Source of the DNA: Apostichopus japonicus
Lineage: Eukaryota > Echinodermata > Holothuroidea > Aspidochirotida > Stichopodidae
Assembly (NCBI RefSeq): GCF_037975245.1
Contig: NC_092572.1
Coordinates: 3,323,501-3,387,500 of the forward strand
Length of the DNA stretch: 64,000 nucleotides
Reading direction: 5' to 3'
The notes under the pieces were generated by a model. That model ran no database searches. It saw only the letters and a program-made list of their open reading frames with translations, and was not told the DNA's origin. The translations under genes were made by a program, and so were the position numbers. This document shows positions 10,067 through 23,800 of this stretch, one piece after another (within the stretch, counting starts at the first letter, position 1; every line of letters begins with the position of its first letter).

Positions 10067-13000
10067 GGGTGTGTCTGTGACACTTGCTTGGGTCAGCGTT
10101 AACCCAACAATGGAATGATGGATATTTCTTATACTTGTTGTGCAGATGAAGGTGTGCACTACAGACCTTATGAATGTTAATGAGGTTATGGGGTCAAATG
10201 TAAAAATCTTTACACTGTAAAACCTCTGCAACTTCTCGCTATCTCCATATTCTGTGAAGTTTACATTTTACTGATCTTTGTAATGATATCCATATCAAGA
10301 GTTCTTATTTTGTTTAAAGTACAGTACTCTCACTAAAAACTGTATATATGTAAATTTTTCAAACTTTTAAATAATTTCATCAAGTTTTCTTTAGGTCAGC
10401 ATCTCAAACTTTCAAAGTGGATTAATGTTACTTATAGAGTTAATTTTGTTAAGTTGATCATTATGTTTCAGATAATTAACAACTCTGCTCCAAGCTATTT
10501 TGTACTGAAATTATAAGTGGGATCTTCAATAAAAAGTGACACTTCTTTGCAAATATTCCTATTTTTAGATGATATCTACATCCAAATGCTTGTTAAATGG
10601 AAGATACACATACTTTCGATTTGCTATTTGTACAACAACTCGCTACATGTTCTGAAAATGACGTCACCAAGACAACTATTTTGAATGTGTTTCCTTTCAG
10701 CACAGTGCCAAAAAAAAAATGATTATGCACATGCCTTACATATTTGAAGTGCACACACTTTGGTGAAACAAGATAAGGGAAATCGTTGGTGTGAGGTAAT
10801 TGAGTTCAATCAAATAATACGGAGGTTTCTTAAGGTCTCAGTACGTGTTGCCAAATTTAATCTTCAACCTTTCCAGCATACTGCACTAAAGCTCATTGAA
10901 AATGACACCGTGATATGTAATTTTCATACCAATATTCATTATTTTTATTGAGTTATCGGTCGTTAATCATGGTTAGCTGAATCAATTTCGCCATATTTAT
11001 TAACGTGTCCGTAGATCCTACAAACTTCAGTCAAAATTTGCCAGCCCCGCCCAACACTATGGGCCAATCAAATCTCTCAGTGTTGTTGACGACCGTTAGG
11101 CCTAGGACTTTCACTTTCGGGCTAGCCTGTACGTGTTAGGTTCCTTCCCTTGAATGGTATCATATTTTCGGTCTTACCAATGTAGCTTGCAGAATTGTGT
11201 CATTTACAATAAATAAACTGGTGTTTCAGATGTTTCTTCGTGGAATTGTGTAACAAAAGTGGACGATACAAGTATATATAGGTTACATTTTTGTGATGAA
11301 CACGCTGATTTGGGCGGTCGCAGGGATTTTACGGTAAATGTGCCATAAGGGCAACAGAAAATAAATATCTCTTGATTGCGACAGCTTTTAAACAATTAAA
11401 GCCACCTAGACAGAGTTGTTACGTTGGAATGCGCGAGGTCCCGATAATTTTGAGGTGGCTAATTGTTAACGGAACATAAACCTGGGTTCGTTTCACGAAG
11501 GAACACAGACAAATTGACGAGTCTAGAGAATTTGAATGCGAACATAAACTATATTGAACATAGGAGTTTGAACCAACCACAACAAGTTTTAATTACAAAT
11601 ATATAGAAAAATGACTCACAACCTTAACAAGATAGGATACACTTAAAAGCACGCTGGTCTCTTCCAACGGCGATATCCCTCAGCGGCCACGACCTTGATG
11701 ACTCGACGACGATACCGCGAACCGCGGTCCGTGTACCGCGAAATTCACTGGGCCTCGACGAAGTCGCCCGCGATCCCAGAAACAACAGTCACCTTGTTTC
11801 TGGCAAAGCTCCAAAATAGAAGACGGACTTCCAGCCAAGATCGAGTGAAGCCCAAGTCGAACTTCTCACCGACTAAATATTACCAGAGTCAGTCCAAAAT
11901 TAGCTTTATAGCCACCAACTCCTGGCGTCACGAACCTCCTCAACGGAGACAGAAATTCTTCACCTTTTCCGAAATAACGACTGGAAAACTGTAGTTTCAC
12001 AGCAAAGCCCTCTTCGAACTTCTGAATGGAAGTGTATAATCAATCATGGTATCGATATCTCAATCCCTCAGAAAGTACTGACAGTTGAGCACTGAAGATA
12101 TATAGTAGAATGTTATAATATGTGTCATCAGTTGTATTCTTTCAGAAACTGATACTTTTCCGATCTGGGCCGGTTTTTATACGATTCGCCATGTCAAGAA
12201 TCATCTGAATCTTTTTTGATACACCTGAGTAACAATTCGACCCAGTTTCTCCCGGAAATCCTTTGCATATCTCGCTGAACATTCCAGAGAAACCCGTGGA
12301 TGCGAGCACAGCGTACGACGAGGTTTCAGGTAAACCGACAGGAAATTGAGACTAGCATGCCATCATAAGGAATATACCAGAACAATCATGAAAAATAACA
12401 TTCTGACACGGTAACCCGACCTAATTTCTCAAATATTGATTCGTCACGTAGGACATTTCAAATACTTCCTATATTATAACATTGGGTTTCTCACTAACAG
12501 TGAATAGCGTTAGGCTACAATGGGCCTTCGTAACAGAGTGCACTTAGAATAAGGAACATTGAATCTGCTTCGGAAGTTTGTTTCCGAAATTCATCAGCAA
12601 ACACGTATTGAGACATTAAAGAGGCCATGACATGAAAAATTCAGCTAATCGAGAGTTACTTCCTCTGAATCTATGAGAAAATCTATGTTTAAAATTATCC
12701 TTTTCACCTTTAAAACATCAAGGACTAATTAGAAATTGACGTTTTAATAATTGCATCCCATTCCAGGCATGAACCGGATGCGTGACGATCATACCTTCCC
12801 ACATACACGCACAGTTACACTTAGAGAACAACCACTACCTTACGCTATATCGTTAGAAATTTCCAGTTTTTTACAACATGTAAAATATCCGAGAGAAATA
12901 CCGGTCCGTTTTGTTGTTGGGGCTGCAGAAATGTCATAACCCATGCAATTAGCCTTCATCGAAGGACGAAAAAACAGGCGATTGTGACCAAGTGAGTGCA

Positions 13001-13839
13001 CAACCCCAGCGCCTATTTCACTAGGCCTAGTCAGTATACAGCTCCGTATGTAGCGAACACCCCTCACAGAAGCATACTACGATCCCTCCTCGTCAATGAA
13101 ATAAAACAAATGGGATTTAATGGGTCGACATAAACGAGTCGTTCTTCTTTCAAGTATTCTATATTAAAAGCTCTGAAGACCAGATCGGGGAACAGGAAAC
13201 CTACAGTGTGGCAAGTGGCGATCCTTTGGAGGGAGCGCGGCCGAGCACTAGTACTAGTATAAGCGTTACTACACTGAAGTCGCAATAGACGAAGAGATTT
13301 TGCTGTATAATCTAAATTAACACCCCCTTCATGGCCCTATTGTGTAGTCATAGGCTCATGAGGTTAGCTTCAGAAGGGATGGGTTACATCTTCTTGTGAA
13401 AAATGTGAGTGCCCCAATTTATTTCTGGAATATGATGGGTCAGTTAGTTATGGCAATAATTTCTTATTCGTATTCCAGGTAAACCCTCTTTTGTTGGGGA
13501 GGCCTCTATCGACCGATACTGAATAGAACAAATATCGCCCTCCTGAAACTTATTTATGAAAGCAAATACATTAAATAAAAGAATAGCACAACGCAATTTA
13601 GTATCAACATCTACAGGACCACAGAAGAAGAAAGAACTCAACCTCCAAGTATTATTTTGAAGTAAACTAGTGGTACCGCGCGATGCCAGTTCATTTAAGT
13701 AAGTAATGTGATTTACCTGGGCCCAACATTTGAATGTACATGTATTAAGTACCAGTTTGCAAATGTTTTGGTAAGGTAAAGTAAAAATGTGTAAATATGC
13801 ATGCACATTACATATCTCTACTATATTTAATACAATTTG
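10067..13839. other. 3.8 kb with no recognised gene
   Basis: This is mixed AT-rich sequence. Short open frames such as 11695-11994 show no family resemblance, no splice context and no codon bias visible by eye. AGGCCTAG-like words occur, as in many marine deuterostome genomes. Probably intron or intergenic. Confidence 0.4.
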
Positions 13840-13877
13840 AGTTCTGTGTTTATATTTTAAAATATAAACACAGAACT
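13840..13877. repeat. perfect 38-bp palindrome
   Basis: The arms AGTTCTGTGTTTATATTTT (13840-13858) and its exact reverse complement (13859-13877) abut with no spacer. The palindrome is followed directly by ATATGGCCAGATAAAT, whose inverse recurs in the fold-back repeat to the right. It would extrude as a cruciform or mark a recent inverted-repeat junction. Confidence 0.95.
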
Positions 13878-14335
13878 ATATGGCCAGATAAATTTTTTTC
13901 TGCATTAACACGCAATTGCGTGTGTCTTGCCCTCTGTATGGGTCTCTGTACCATAACAGAGATAACTGATCACGCTGGATAGTTACTCTCAATGCTAGTC
14001 CAGTATTGGCCACTTATTTCCTATTTGATCGACATATCCCGCTTACATACAGTTATGCCAGATATGCAGATAAATATTTATCTGGCCATATAGAGCCAGA
14101 TGTAACTAGATTACCTGGATTTGCTTTATATCAACCAGATAAAGTTGCATTTGGCCTAGATATGGATGGCAAAACATTTAGCCAGATAATATTTTATATG
14201 GCCCATATAAATTTTATCTTCTTTATATCAACCAGATTAAGTTTCATCTGGCCCAGATATCGTTGCAATACAATTTAACCAGATACAATTGTATATGGGC
14301 CATATAAAAGTTTATCTGGATTTTCAATCGAAGAC
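13878..14335. repeat. fold-back repeat built from ATCTGGCCATATA motifs
   Basis: At least seven copies of a motif around TTTATCTGGCCATATA occur in both orientations: 13880-13895 inverted, 14063-14090, 14170-14235 and 14275-14320. Together with the palindrome this resembles a short non-autonomous element or a satellite seed. No coding content is seen. Confidence 0.7.
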
Positions 14336-15379
14336 CATTGACAGTGTGTACTGCTGAGTTTCTGAAGAAAGATTGCAAAACAAACCCATGATGCTGAAGA
14401 AACAAAGTCTAAACATTCCAGAGTTCTGCGGTCTCCACTGGTCTTTATTAGGACTTTCTGTCAAATATCATTGGTGATATGGATATTTTGGCTACCAGGT
14501 ACGAAGCAAACATGTCTGGGAGGTAAATGCTCCTAAAAATAGGTCAATGCCCGTTCACTTATGCACAAATAATATGACATCACGGTCACGCCAATACATG
14601 TGTCCAAATGCTTCAAAAAATGCCTTTTCTTTCATTGTTGTTGCTGGGTCTGGAAAATAACCATTTCATCCTTAATTTAGTCTTGAATTTCAATATATCA
14701 GCACTGAGGGAACCCTGACGGATTGATAATCCAACACAATCGTACAATAGATAAGGTGTTTCTGGAGGGATTTCTCAACCAAGGCTCCCTATACAATTTG
14801 GCAACTTGAATCTAGTGTAATGACCATTGGCTGGAAACTTCATTCTGACCCTGTGGACTGCACATGATGGTAGCACAACCCTGACGTGTCTTGCTAGGAA
14901 CCTCCAGCACAATTGAACTTTTTGACCGTAGGCTATGCATCTGTACTGCCTGAAAAAATTAAGAAAGTTCAAAATGTATCAATGTTGGCACATGGTGTCC
15001 ACAATAACAAGCAGGGATTCAATGTACAGTTATGGTTACATTTGTTGTGAGATTGCACCTTCCATGTTTCATGAAACATTCTTTTGTTTCAGACAATTGA
15101 TTTGCAAAACTCCAGGTCTAAGTGCTAGCCTAGTAATAATGAGTATAAAATGACACATAGGCTGCATAATGCAGTTTACATCCCCGAGTCAATCTTTAAG
15201 TATGCAACCAACCCTACTACTACTAGTAGTACTGAGCACCATACTGTGCATGTATGAATAATAGCCAACAAGGGTTAAGGTTTTATGGTTGTAAGTCACC
15301 ATAACACAACGTACAATACGGTTTAGGCTTCCAACAACAGATGCACAAAATGGACTGGATTTTATTTTTCAATGCTTCG
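14336..15379. other. no recognised feature
   Basis: Unremarkable AT-rich sequence. Short open frames (for example 14775-14972 minus) lack splice context. A small CTACTACTACTAGTAGTA run lies near 15215. Confidence 0.4.
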
Positions 15380-15517
15380 TTAATGAATTCTTTCCACGTT
15401 GTATGTTCCTTGCAATAGTTCCGAACGGGCTTCTTCTTCGATATGTTGTGGAGCTTCAGTTTCGGTTCTTTTAACAGGCTCGAACTGATACGGTTCCTCC
15501 TCCCCAGTCCACACTCA
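15380..15517 (-). CDS. possible exon with a PYQFEP motif
   Basis: A minus-strand frame reads TGEEEPYQFEPVKRTETEAP and continues with an acidic QHIEEEARSELLQG stretch. From memory, PYQFEP near the N terminus occurs in many invertebrate proteins related to the P2X7 intracellular domain, usually before a WC-CGNC cysteine motif. That cysteine motif is not seen here. A short upstream ATG frame at about 15670 stops quickly, so this could be a fragment, a pseudogene or chance. No donor or acceptor is assigned. Confidence 0.25.
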
Positions 15518-15519
15518 AC

Positions 15520-18328
15520 GTTCGGTTCAATATTAGCATGATCATCGCCTGCACTCTCTGCCTCGAATATGAGAATGGGCTCTCTAATTATAGCTCAATT
15601 TAACTGCCTGGTGATCAACCACTATCACTTCGAACTTCGGTTGCCGCATTTGGTTTTAAATCTGCCATTGTATGGGAAATTTTGATTTGATTTCGTGCCG
15701 ACTTGTTATCAATTGTTTTGTGTATTTATGTAAATTTGTCGTAGTGTAAGTATGATATATGTTCGGAGGGATCAACGAGAGCAAATCGTGTTCCTAAGAT
15801 GACGTCGCATAACGTCATGAGATTAGGAAAATTTTCGGGAGAACGAACTTTTCAAGCCCGAAGAGGGTAAATTCATTCTCAAATTTCGAAGAAAAAAATC
15901 AAGTTTTTAACTGGCAGAATGATTGATATATGTTCTAGAGAAGATGCCTAGATGGATCCCAAAAAGACAGGACTCGTGTCACGGCCACTTTAAGAATCGT
16001 GAGATCTTCTTACTACTACTAACTAGACACGTCTGACACAAGTCTTGATGTGGCTACAAAGAGGAACCTCACCCAGCAACACGAAAGAGAGAGAGACGAT
16101 ACCATTTATAGAAATGCATTTACATAAATTTGTTATCGGTGGAATCGTAGCACAACAATAAGAATAAAATCGAGCAAGTTGCTAAAAGAGCCAATCATTC
16201 GAAGGTTCCAAGTCTACAAGCTCCGCCTACCAATGTTCTGTCGAGAATATTTAAACTATTGTTTTGAAAGATGAAATTAAGAATATACATTTTTTATATT
16301 CGAGCTGAAAGCTTTCAGATGAGCTATAGCGATTCTGCCGAAATTCTGTCCCTTTTTGCTACCTTGTCTGATTGACTGCCATTTCAAGTCATTTTTCTTT
16401 CGATTTGGTTGAGGTTACGAGGTCATTTTCTGAAAACGTAACAAATGCTGCTCCCGGAGAGTTTGTCGAAATAAACTGAAATGTTATGGATAAAACGTTT
16501 GAATGGTGGACAACCCAAGTTGTTCAGGAAAAATATGTTGTCGTCATAAGAGGGCCCAAAACAGGGCCGTCTAGATTTTCCAGTGATGAAATATAGGCCG
16601 CACATCATACACTGAAAATAAAATTGGGCGTCAATTGACACTTTTTAAGAGTATATGTGTTATGGACACCATTGTTACGCATTTTACACCCACAGTTACT
16701 CACAATGAACCCAACAAGAGTGTCATTCTTGCATTGCTCCGAGAATGCACATTCTTATGTTCACACACAGCACTCGTTATTAGCCTAGTTACAGTTTACT
16801 GATCGTCACCGTGACAGATAAACAGGTAATATCAAATTACAAATTTATGTTATCATAAACATATATTACTTGTATTGCATATAAATAAGTATCATTCACA
16901 TTGAGTAATATAATAGACCTACAACCTGAAACGTTTAAACAAACGAAAGCAGGTAGTAGTAGTAGGCTACGCCAAAGGCCGTTAGCCTAGCATAGTTAGT
17001 ACTAGTAGGTGTCCAATAGTATGATACGGTGTTAGGCCAATACAAGATAGTAGATAGCCTATGCTAGGCCTAGTTTAACTACTTTGCAATTGCAGACCCT
17101 AATGTTACGGTAGGCTACACATACCTCTGCAACAGAGTGAGCAGACCGACTGTGCAAAATAAACAGTCATTAGGAATTTTCTAAATTGAGTCAATAGACT
17201 AGGCCCTACAGGCCTTTAACTCCTGAATATATGGTAAAGGGACATTCCGTGTCAAATCACGGATGGCTGTTGCTTCACCCTCTCCAAAAATTTTCAAATT
17301 TTGTGTATGAATAGAACACCATAATCATAAAATAAGCAAATTCTGAAAATTTCAGTTACATTAATTCACAATTTGCCGATTTATCCCACTGATATTCCTC
17401 AATCTGTCGCGACCGTGGCATTTGGCATTTTCTTGATTTTTGAGGTCTCATTTCTAAGCTATAAAACATTCTACTTCCTTTTGTATTGCATATGCTTATA
17501 AAGTCTATCACATAGTTCAGGAATATAAAACATTAGGCTACAAAAACATTGTCTTGTGGAGTTAGGTCAACTTAAAAGTGTCAAAATATTAATTTTTTTG
17601 TATGTTTCACTAAAACGTGTGCTATTTTTAATGATAAAGTGCTCCTAAACCATTGCGTCACGGTACTTGATTCTTTCAATGTTTATTGTGTCAAGTCCAA
17701 AAACTACAAAATAATGATTACAATGCTTTCCTATAATATATTTGCAAGTTGTGCATTTCTTGAGTTGCTATTTCATGCTGCGATTCAGCATGAGGAAGGG
17801 GCTTTCATGCAAATTGTTTACCAAAGTAATCATGTTAGAGCTGTCAGGGTTATATACTTCAAATATAAGTATTAATTCCTTACACCTAAACAAATTTCAG
17901 AGTTCTAGCTTTCTCAATATCAATTTATGAAGTTGTTAAGTTGCTCCGATGTACAAGAGAGGTCGTCTTTGACAGCGAATAACTCAATCGTGTCATGTTG
18001 AAATAATCTGAATAATTTTTTGTAGAAGAGATATAGTACCACCCTGTCGACAACATAATTCAGGATGTAGTTGCCTGCCAAAAAAAAGTTACTGGCTTAA
18101 AAAATAGTGTTCTAAAACTAAAGGTTAAGCTTAAATGTCATTTTGAATCACAGGAGGTCAAACAGTGAAAACCATGTGTGTTATTATCAAGATTTAGGTC
18201 TCTGATCCCATGACTGATTAATATTCATGAGCCCACAAACAGTAGTATTCACTCATTATAATAACTAACACTTATGATATAGTATTGTGACTGCAAGTGT
18301 CCAATCGAAACTTGATTTGAACAGCATC
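15520..18328. other. 2.8 kb with no recognised gene
   Basis: Mixed AT-rich sequence. Around 16.95-17.25 kb it is rich in GGCTA and AGGCCTA words. No family-like reading frame, RNA gene or clear repeat border was found. Probably intron or intergenic. Confidence 0.4.
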
Positions 18329-18770
18329 TACCCAGCAAACACAATAACGTTTTAAAAATATCAGGAAAACGTTTGGTCAAACAGTATGAAAATACGTTAA
18401 ATGTTGAGTCTTAGAAATAGCGGGAAAACGTTTTAAAATGTTTTGTTCCAATATCATCACAACGTTTTTATAACGTTTTCATGATGTTTAGATGAAATAT
18501 TTTTAAACGTTTTCCCGCTATTTCTAAGACTCAATATTTTACGTTATTATAAAGTCTTTTAAAGACATTTTCATAACATTTGACCAAAACATTTTAATAA
18601 TATTTTCATATAACGTTTACCTAACAATTGATCAAAACGTTTACTTGATATTTTAATATAACGTTAATAAAATATCAGACGAAACGTTTGGAAAATATTA
18701 TGTTAACGTTTATAGCAAATGTTATGATAACATTATTTCCAAATGTCATCAAAATGTCTTGGAAATGATC
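18329..18770 (+). repeat. AACGTTTT-rich left subterminal block
   Basis: There are about a dozen AACGTTTT-type words in both directions. They include an internal inverted repeat around GAGTCTTAGAAATAGCGGGA (about 18400-18424), whose inverse recurs at about 18510-18535. The block mirrors the right block near 24.34-25.72 kb. Confidence 0.75.
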
Positions 18771-19229
18771 GGATGACAGCGACAATACGTTATTAGATAT
18801 CCCCATAACCCCGCCCCCCCCCCCCCCTTTAGCTCACATCTGGGTCGTATGTGTCTCACCTCTTCCCCTGGCCATGCGCAGCTCGGAACTGACAGTAGGT
18901 ACCCGAAAATTCTGGCAGCGGGATGCTAGGTCACTGTGGCGTGACAACCGGCGCCCTTGCGAACACAAAGGGGCGGTACTTGAGCTTGAGCTACTTGGTA
19001 GCTTGAGCTACTGGAACTACTTGGTGATTGTCGCTGAACTCCCACCCCGATTAGCGAGATAATAAGTCAAATATAAGAGACATTATTTATGTTTAATGTA
19101 AACATGTTTATTTCTGACAACAAATACTAGAACACTAGAATATTACTAGAAGAGCAAATACAAAAACAGACAACAAAATCTGAGAACACAATATTAGAAC
19201 GATGAGGGTTCAATCGCTGGAGTTGCTGG

Positions 19230-19295
19230 TCACTCATCTGATTCAACCTCAGATTCATACACCTGTGTGTTCCTCTTTTGTGCCACTTGTGATTT
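19230..19295 (-). CDS. terminal exon of a small spliced gene inside the 18.3-25.7 kb element
   Basis: The acceptor TATCTTATAG opens a phase-0 frame KSQVAQKRNTQVYESEVESD, then E and a stop. A poly(A) signal AATAAA lies about 120 bases downstream on the minus strand (19107-19112). It joins in phase with the exon at 20183-20295. The short acidic C-terminal tail has no recognised domain. The overlapping open frame in another phase is not favoured. Confidence 0.45.
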   Translation of the reverse strand, partial: KSQVAQKRNTQVYESEVESDE

Positions 19296-19374
19296 CTATA
19301 AGATATGGAGAACAATGGTAATATATTTTAATTAAAAATCTTATACATGCATGCAGTCACTGATGGTTCGATCT

Positions 19375-19495
19375 ACACAAGGATGTGCTTAACACATACA
19401 TCATCCTGTTTATTTAACATGAACAATTCCAGTTACCTTTCTCATGTAGTTGCTGCCTCCTGGCATATTAATTAGGGCATTTCTGAGAACTTAAA
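19375..19495 (-). pseudogene. partial duplicate of the 20183-20295 exon
   Basis: Minus-strand sequence 19492-19437 repeats the last half of the upstream exon (NMPGGSNYMRK plus a GTAACT donor), along with intron sequence beyond it. An inserted AATTA disturbs the frame before the NMPGG part. Homology runs over about 120 bp against 20120-20235, so the source is a local tandem duplication that would be skipped or used alternatively. Confidence 0.6.
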
Positions 19496-20182
19496 CACAT
19501 AAACTGGTGATTTTTTTGTAGCCTAACACACTGTAGCATAGGCGAATTTAAGGCCTAAAACTATATTTTTTTAAATCTTCAAACGATGACAATTTCTGTT
19601 CGGATCGTTTTATACACAAACTGGTTAATTTTATAGCCTGACACCCTGTAGCATAGGCGAATTTAAAGCCTATACTTATATTTGAAATCTTCAAACGATG
19701 TCTTTTTTATTCTCATCATTTTATACACATAAACTGGTGAATTTTATAGCCTAACACACCATAGCATAGGCTATTTTAAAACATATATATACATATACTA
19801 TCCCCCAAAAAAGCACCTTGATTCCACGACAATATGGCGTATCGCTGCGATGATGCCTTTGACAGAATGTTCTGTCACATAAATTTAGCACACCCACATC
19901 TAACATTTTGCCTCAGGGTGCTATCTCCCCAAGTCCAAATCTGAGGGGGTTGGGAATGGTGGTTACTCCAGATTTGGCAGGTAAAAAAACGGTATTTGAT
20001 GATAAATTTTCAGAACATTTTGCAGATATCACTCTTCTGCTCTGCCATGCAGAACCAAGTGCATTAAGTTTGTGCCGAGTCATTTGTTTTTCACAATATT
20101 GTTCCACTCACATCTACACAAACACTAAGTGCTTTAGAGACATGATCTTGTTTATTTCATTAATATAAACAATTCCAATTAC

Positions 20183-20295
20183 CTTTCTCATGTAGTTGCT
20201 GCCTCCTGGCATATTTGGGGCATTTCTTAGAACTTCACCGATTTCAAACAAGAAATCGTTCCTCTTCCCATTTTTGATGCATTTCCTTAGTGCTT
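20183..20295 (-). CDS. internal exon of a small spliced gene inside the 18.3-25.7 kb element
   Basis: The acceptor is CCTTTCATTTGTACAG and the donor GTAATT. The frame starts in phase 1 and reads ALRKCIKNGKRNDFLFEIGE followed by VLRNAPNMPGGSNYMRK, then ends in phase 0, matching the terminal exon. I do not recognise the protein. Candidates are an element-encoded accessory protein or a captured host fragment. Upstream exons should lie at higher coordinates, but I could not place them. Confidence 0.5.
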
Positions 20296-20364
20296 CTGTA
20301 CAAATGAAAGGAAACAAGTATTAAACATCTGTTTGAAAAAAATTGGCTAACATATTTTATACAT

Positions 20365-20800
20365 ACCCGTACCCATACTCATGAGTCGGTACTGGTACCC
20401 ATACTCACAGTTTCATTTTCCTTGGACCCGTACTTACAGTATAGGCCATTACCCATACCCGTACTCATGAGCCTGTACCCATGGGTCCAGCACTTGTAGT
20501 GCTGTTTAATATGTATGCAATGTAAATTTTATGACACATAAATATACTCAGTGACAGATCGATATATTTTTGTTTGTACATGTAAACCTGGGGACACTAT
20601 GGTATATACACAGTTGGATGACTTTTTCAGGTTAATTTCAAAACTTGCCAGTGGGAGAATATCGGGCAACCTGGAACCAGGATTGCTGATTTTTTTTTTT
20701 AAATCAGATTTTTTTTTTTTTTTTTAATCAGATTTTTTTTTTTTTATTTAAATCAGATTTTTTTTTTATTTAAATCAGATTTTTTTAAATTTTGCACTAA
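20365..20800. repeat. low-complexity block: TACCCATACTCATGAG repeats and poly-T phrases
   Basis: At 20365-20490 the phrases ACCCATACTCA, CCGTACTCATGAG and GTACCCATGGG recur. At 20690-20790 the phrase AAATCAGATTTTTTTTT repeats four times at spacings of ~25-30 bp. No function is visible. Confidence 0.7.
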
Positions 20801-23800
20801 TCAAAAGTTCAATTTCCTCTCAAATGTTACCTAAATCTTCCAAAAACACCTATACCCACCCATATTACATACGAGCCCAATGCTTTAATTTGATTTCCAG
20901 ACAATCAACGGAAGTCATGCTGTCTTGTATATATTATTTCACAATTAGGCCCTATATCCCCCACTAAGGGGCCAATGATACCAATTTCCCTTTGTTGAAC
21001 ACAGACACTTGTTTTATACCCAATGAGCTACTTCACAACCATAGTTTATGCAATCTACTGTCTATACACAGGAAGTTAATTTATTCATGATACTCCACCC
21101 CAGTAAGGTTTGATTGGGGGATTATAGGGAATTGTATTCTATTTGGTAGTTGACACTTCACTCTGAATAGGGAGTACCACAGAAGAAGTGTGCATGGGCT
21201 CATACTAGGCTATATATCTTTACGTGCACCCAATTCAGTATTATATCCAAGCTCACATACTTCATTGAGTCTCTATCAAACAGGTCAACTAGAGGGGATT
21301 CTTGCAGGCAATTTCTAGAATTGTTCAATTTGTTTTAGTACGATGGGACACATGCCATACCAGTGTGACAGGATTTTTCTCACTGAAAATACCTCCCACC
21401 CCCGGGGGGAATAAAACAGGTTTAATACAAGTTCATTTGTTTGATAAAAGTTTGAATAAAGTTCCACTAAAGCAAGAGACTCGGCTCTTTGATTTCTACA
21501 ATCAAGACTATTTGCTTTGGTATTTAATTATATGAGTTTCATTATTGCAGTTTAATCAGTGCCATGGGCTATATATTACATATATATGGGACAGATATTA
21601 CTGGGATTTACTGAAGTTGCTTTGATACTTGATTGAGACTCTACTTTAATATGAATTGTTTGATTTCAGAGATTAAGCTGACCACAATTCAACTTTTCCT
21701 GCCAAGAATTAGAAAATTGATATCTTCCTTGGCTTGATATATGCTACTGAATACAAATGGTGAAAGTTGCATCTTATATACTCTTTTACAATGGATTACA
21801 AGAGGATGGGACAGGATGTTACTCTGTCTACATAAACAGTGGTTAAGCTGCTGTGAAGCTGACCACACATCCTGCTGAAGATTACATAATAATAGGTGCA
21901 CAAACAGGTGTAGGGTTTTGGTTGTAGAAAGTTACACTAGAGGTTACAGTGTGGATGATCTCCTGGAACTAATAAGTTGGAGGTTTCTGAGAGGTGTGAT
22001 GTAAGAACTTCCTGTCTGTGCTACTAGCTAAGATATTGTAAATATGTTCCTAGGGTAAGGGGAAGGTGAGATAACAGTAAAATGCTCTCTGTTACAATTG
22101 TTACAGGAAACTCAGTTAGATGATGCTCCTGTTTGGAAACAATTATATCGATGTCAAAGCAGATATGTCTTGAGAAAATTTGTACCTTTGAACCAAGAAA
22201 ATTATGTTCTAACTCATTCAATTTATCTGCAAATGTTCTGGTTAAAAATAAAAGGGCTGGGACCATTTAATAAAAAAAAAAACAAAGAAAATAGCTTTTT
22301 CTATACTGTATTATTCAATAGGAAATTAGTGTTACATATCACTGGAACATTTTAAGCTACGCCTGACATGGACCAATTTCTTGACAAATCTTGTACCGAT
22401 ACCCCAAAAAAGTTAGTAAACAAACTCAAACAAGTCATCTACACATGAATGTTCTGATTGCAAATAAAGGGTCCGAACCATTTTCAGAAAGGTAAATATA
22501 TAAAACTGACAAAGAAATAGGCACATTATTAAATCGAGCCCTAATTTTTGGCGGCCATTTAAGTCGGCTGTCTGAACTTAGCAACAATGGACGTTTTTGG
22601 CTCGATGTAATAATGCGTGCACCTGTTTCCAACAACATGTACAGTACCCTAACCTATAACACTAAAACCAACTTTTTTGTTTATTTTCTGTACTAATAAT
22701 CAATCAATCATTTTCTTTGCAAGGTTTAACCAAAAACAGGTGGCCTATGCCTGGCCTACACATTAAATAACAAGCCCCAATCTCTTTGGTTTTCCTGTAC
22801 AAAAAGTAGCCCTATAGCCTATATACATTTCCCTAAAATGTTGAAACTTTCACAATTAATGTCTGCTAAGCTGATCTATAAAAGGGTGAACTTTGTTTCA
22901 TACAGGTATTTTTTAAGCTTGAAAATTCCCTCTGATCCTCTTACGTGTCCGAACTTCGCAGGGTCCATCATACAAAATACGTGATAACGTGCATATCGTG
23001 GTAAGGTAGGCTAGGCCTTTAACGTTAGTGGTACAACTTACGTTAATGCTATAAGCCTATACTAAAGTACGGTAGGCTGATTTTGCATTATTTATGAAAA
23101 ATACAATGAACTTACCTAATTATTTCTTGTTTTCGATAGACTTACTCCTAACTCCTGATGAAAAGTATCAAAGAATCTGGATAATTCACAGACTTGAATG
23201 AGTAATTCTTACTGCAGTAACTAGAGCAGTACGGGGTTGTTGAACTTTGTAGTTGAAGGCAAAGTTGGCAGAGTTGGCAAAGTTGATGGCAAATGAGCAA
23301 ATCAGCGTAACCAGCGGCATATGCCAAAAAAACGCTAGATTTGCAAAAGTCAAATCCCAGAAAACGCTAGATATAGATATTAATGCACATATGTAATGTA
23401 GCCTATTACCTCCATCACAAGTTGCACTTACTTATATGATAGACATTGTTATGAATATGATTATTTTAAACAAACTTCAAGTCATAATGGCTCAGAATCA
23501 TAACAAAACAACTGAAGAATCAACAAAAATACAACAAATTCAGACGATTCTCGTCTCAATCCGCGGTAAGGCTGTGTACGTAGTGTACACAATGGCCCAC
23601 AGTTCCGCTCCTCACGTTTACTACATGCAAACGTACGCCTCAGCTGTACGTACGTTCTGCATTATTCATTTTAAATATATCGACCGCGATATCATTGTGT
23701 AAAAGTAACATATAAATAGCGGTTCAAGTGTGTTGCAAAGCGGGAATTTCACCTCGAATGTTTCGGATACGGTCATTTTTTGGGGAACCATCAATTTTGA

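Noticed and set aside
11695..11994. 99-residue plus-strand open frame
   Set aside because: Basic, serine-rich composition without family resemblance, splice borders or a conserved motif; likely chance.
15380..15680. A complete P2X7-like domain gene
   Set aside because: Only the PYQFEP phrase is seen. The cysteine motif and a continuous frame are missing, so only a low-confidence exon is reported.
23560..23660. ACGTACG-rich patch as a regulatory or origin site
   Set aside because: A few short palindromes only; no arrangement that supports a function.
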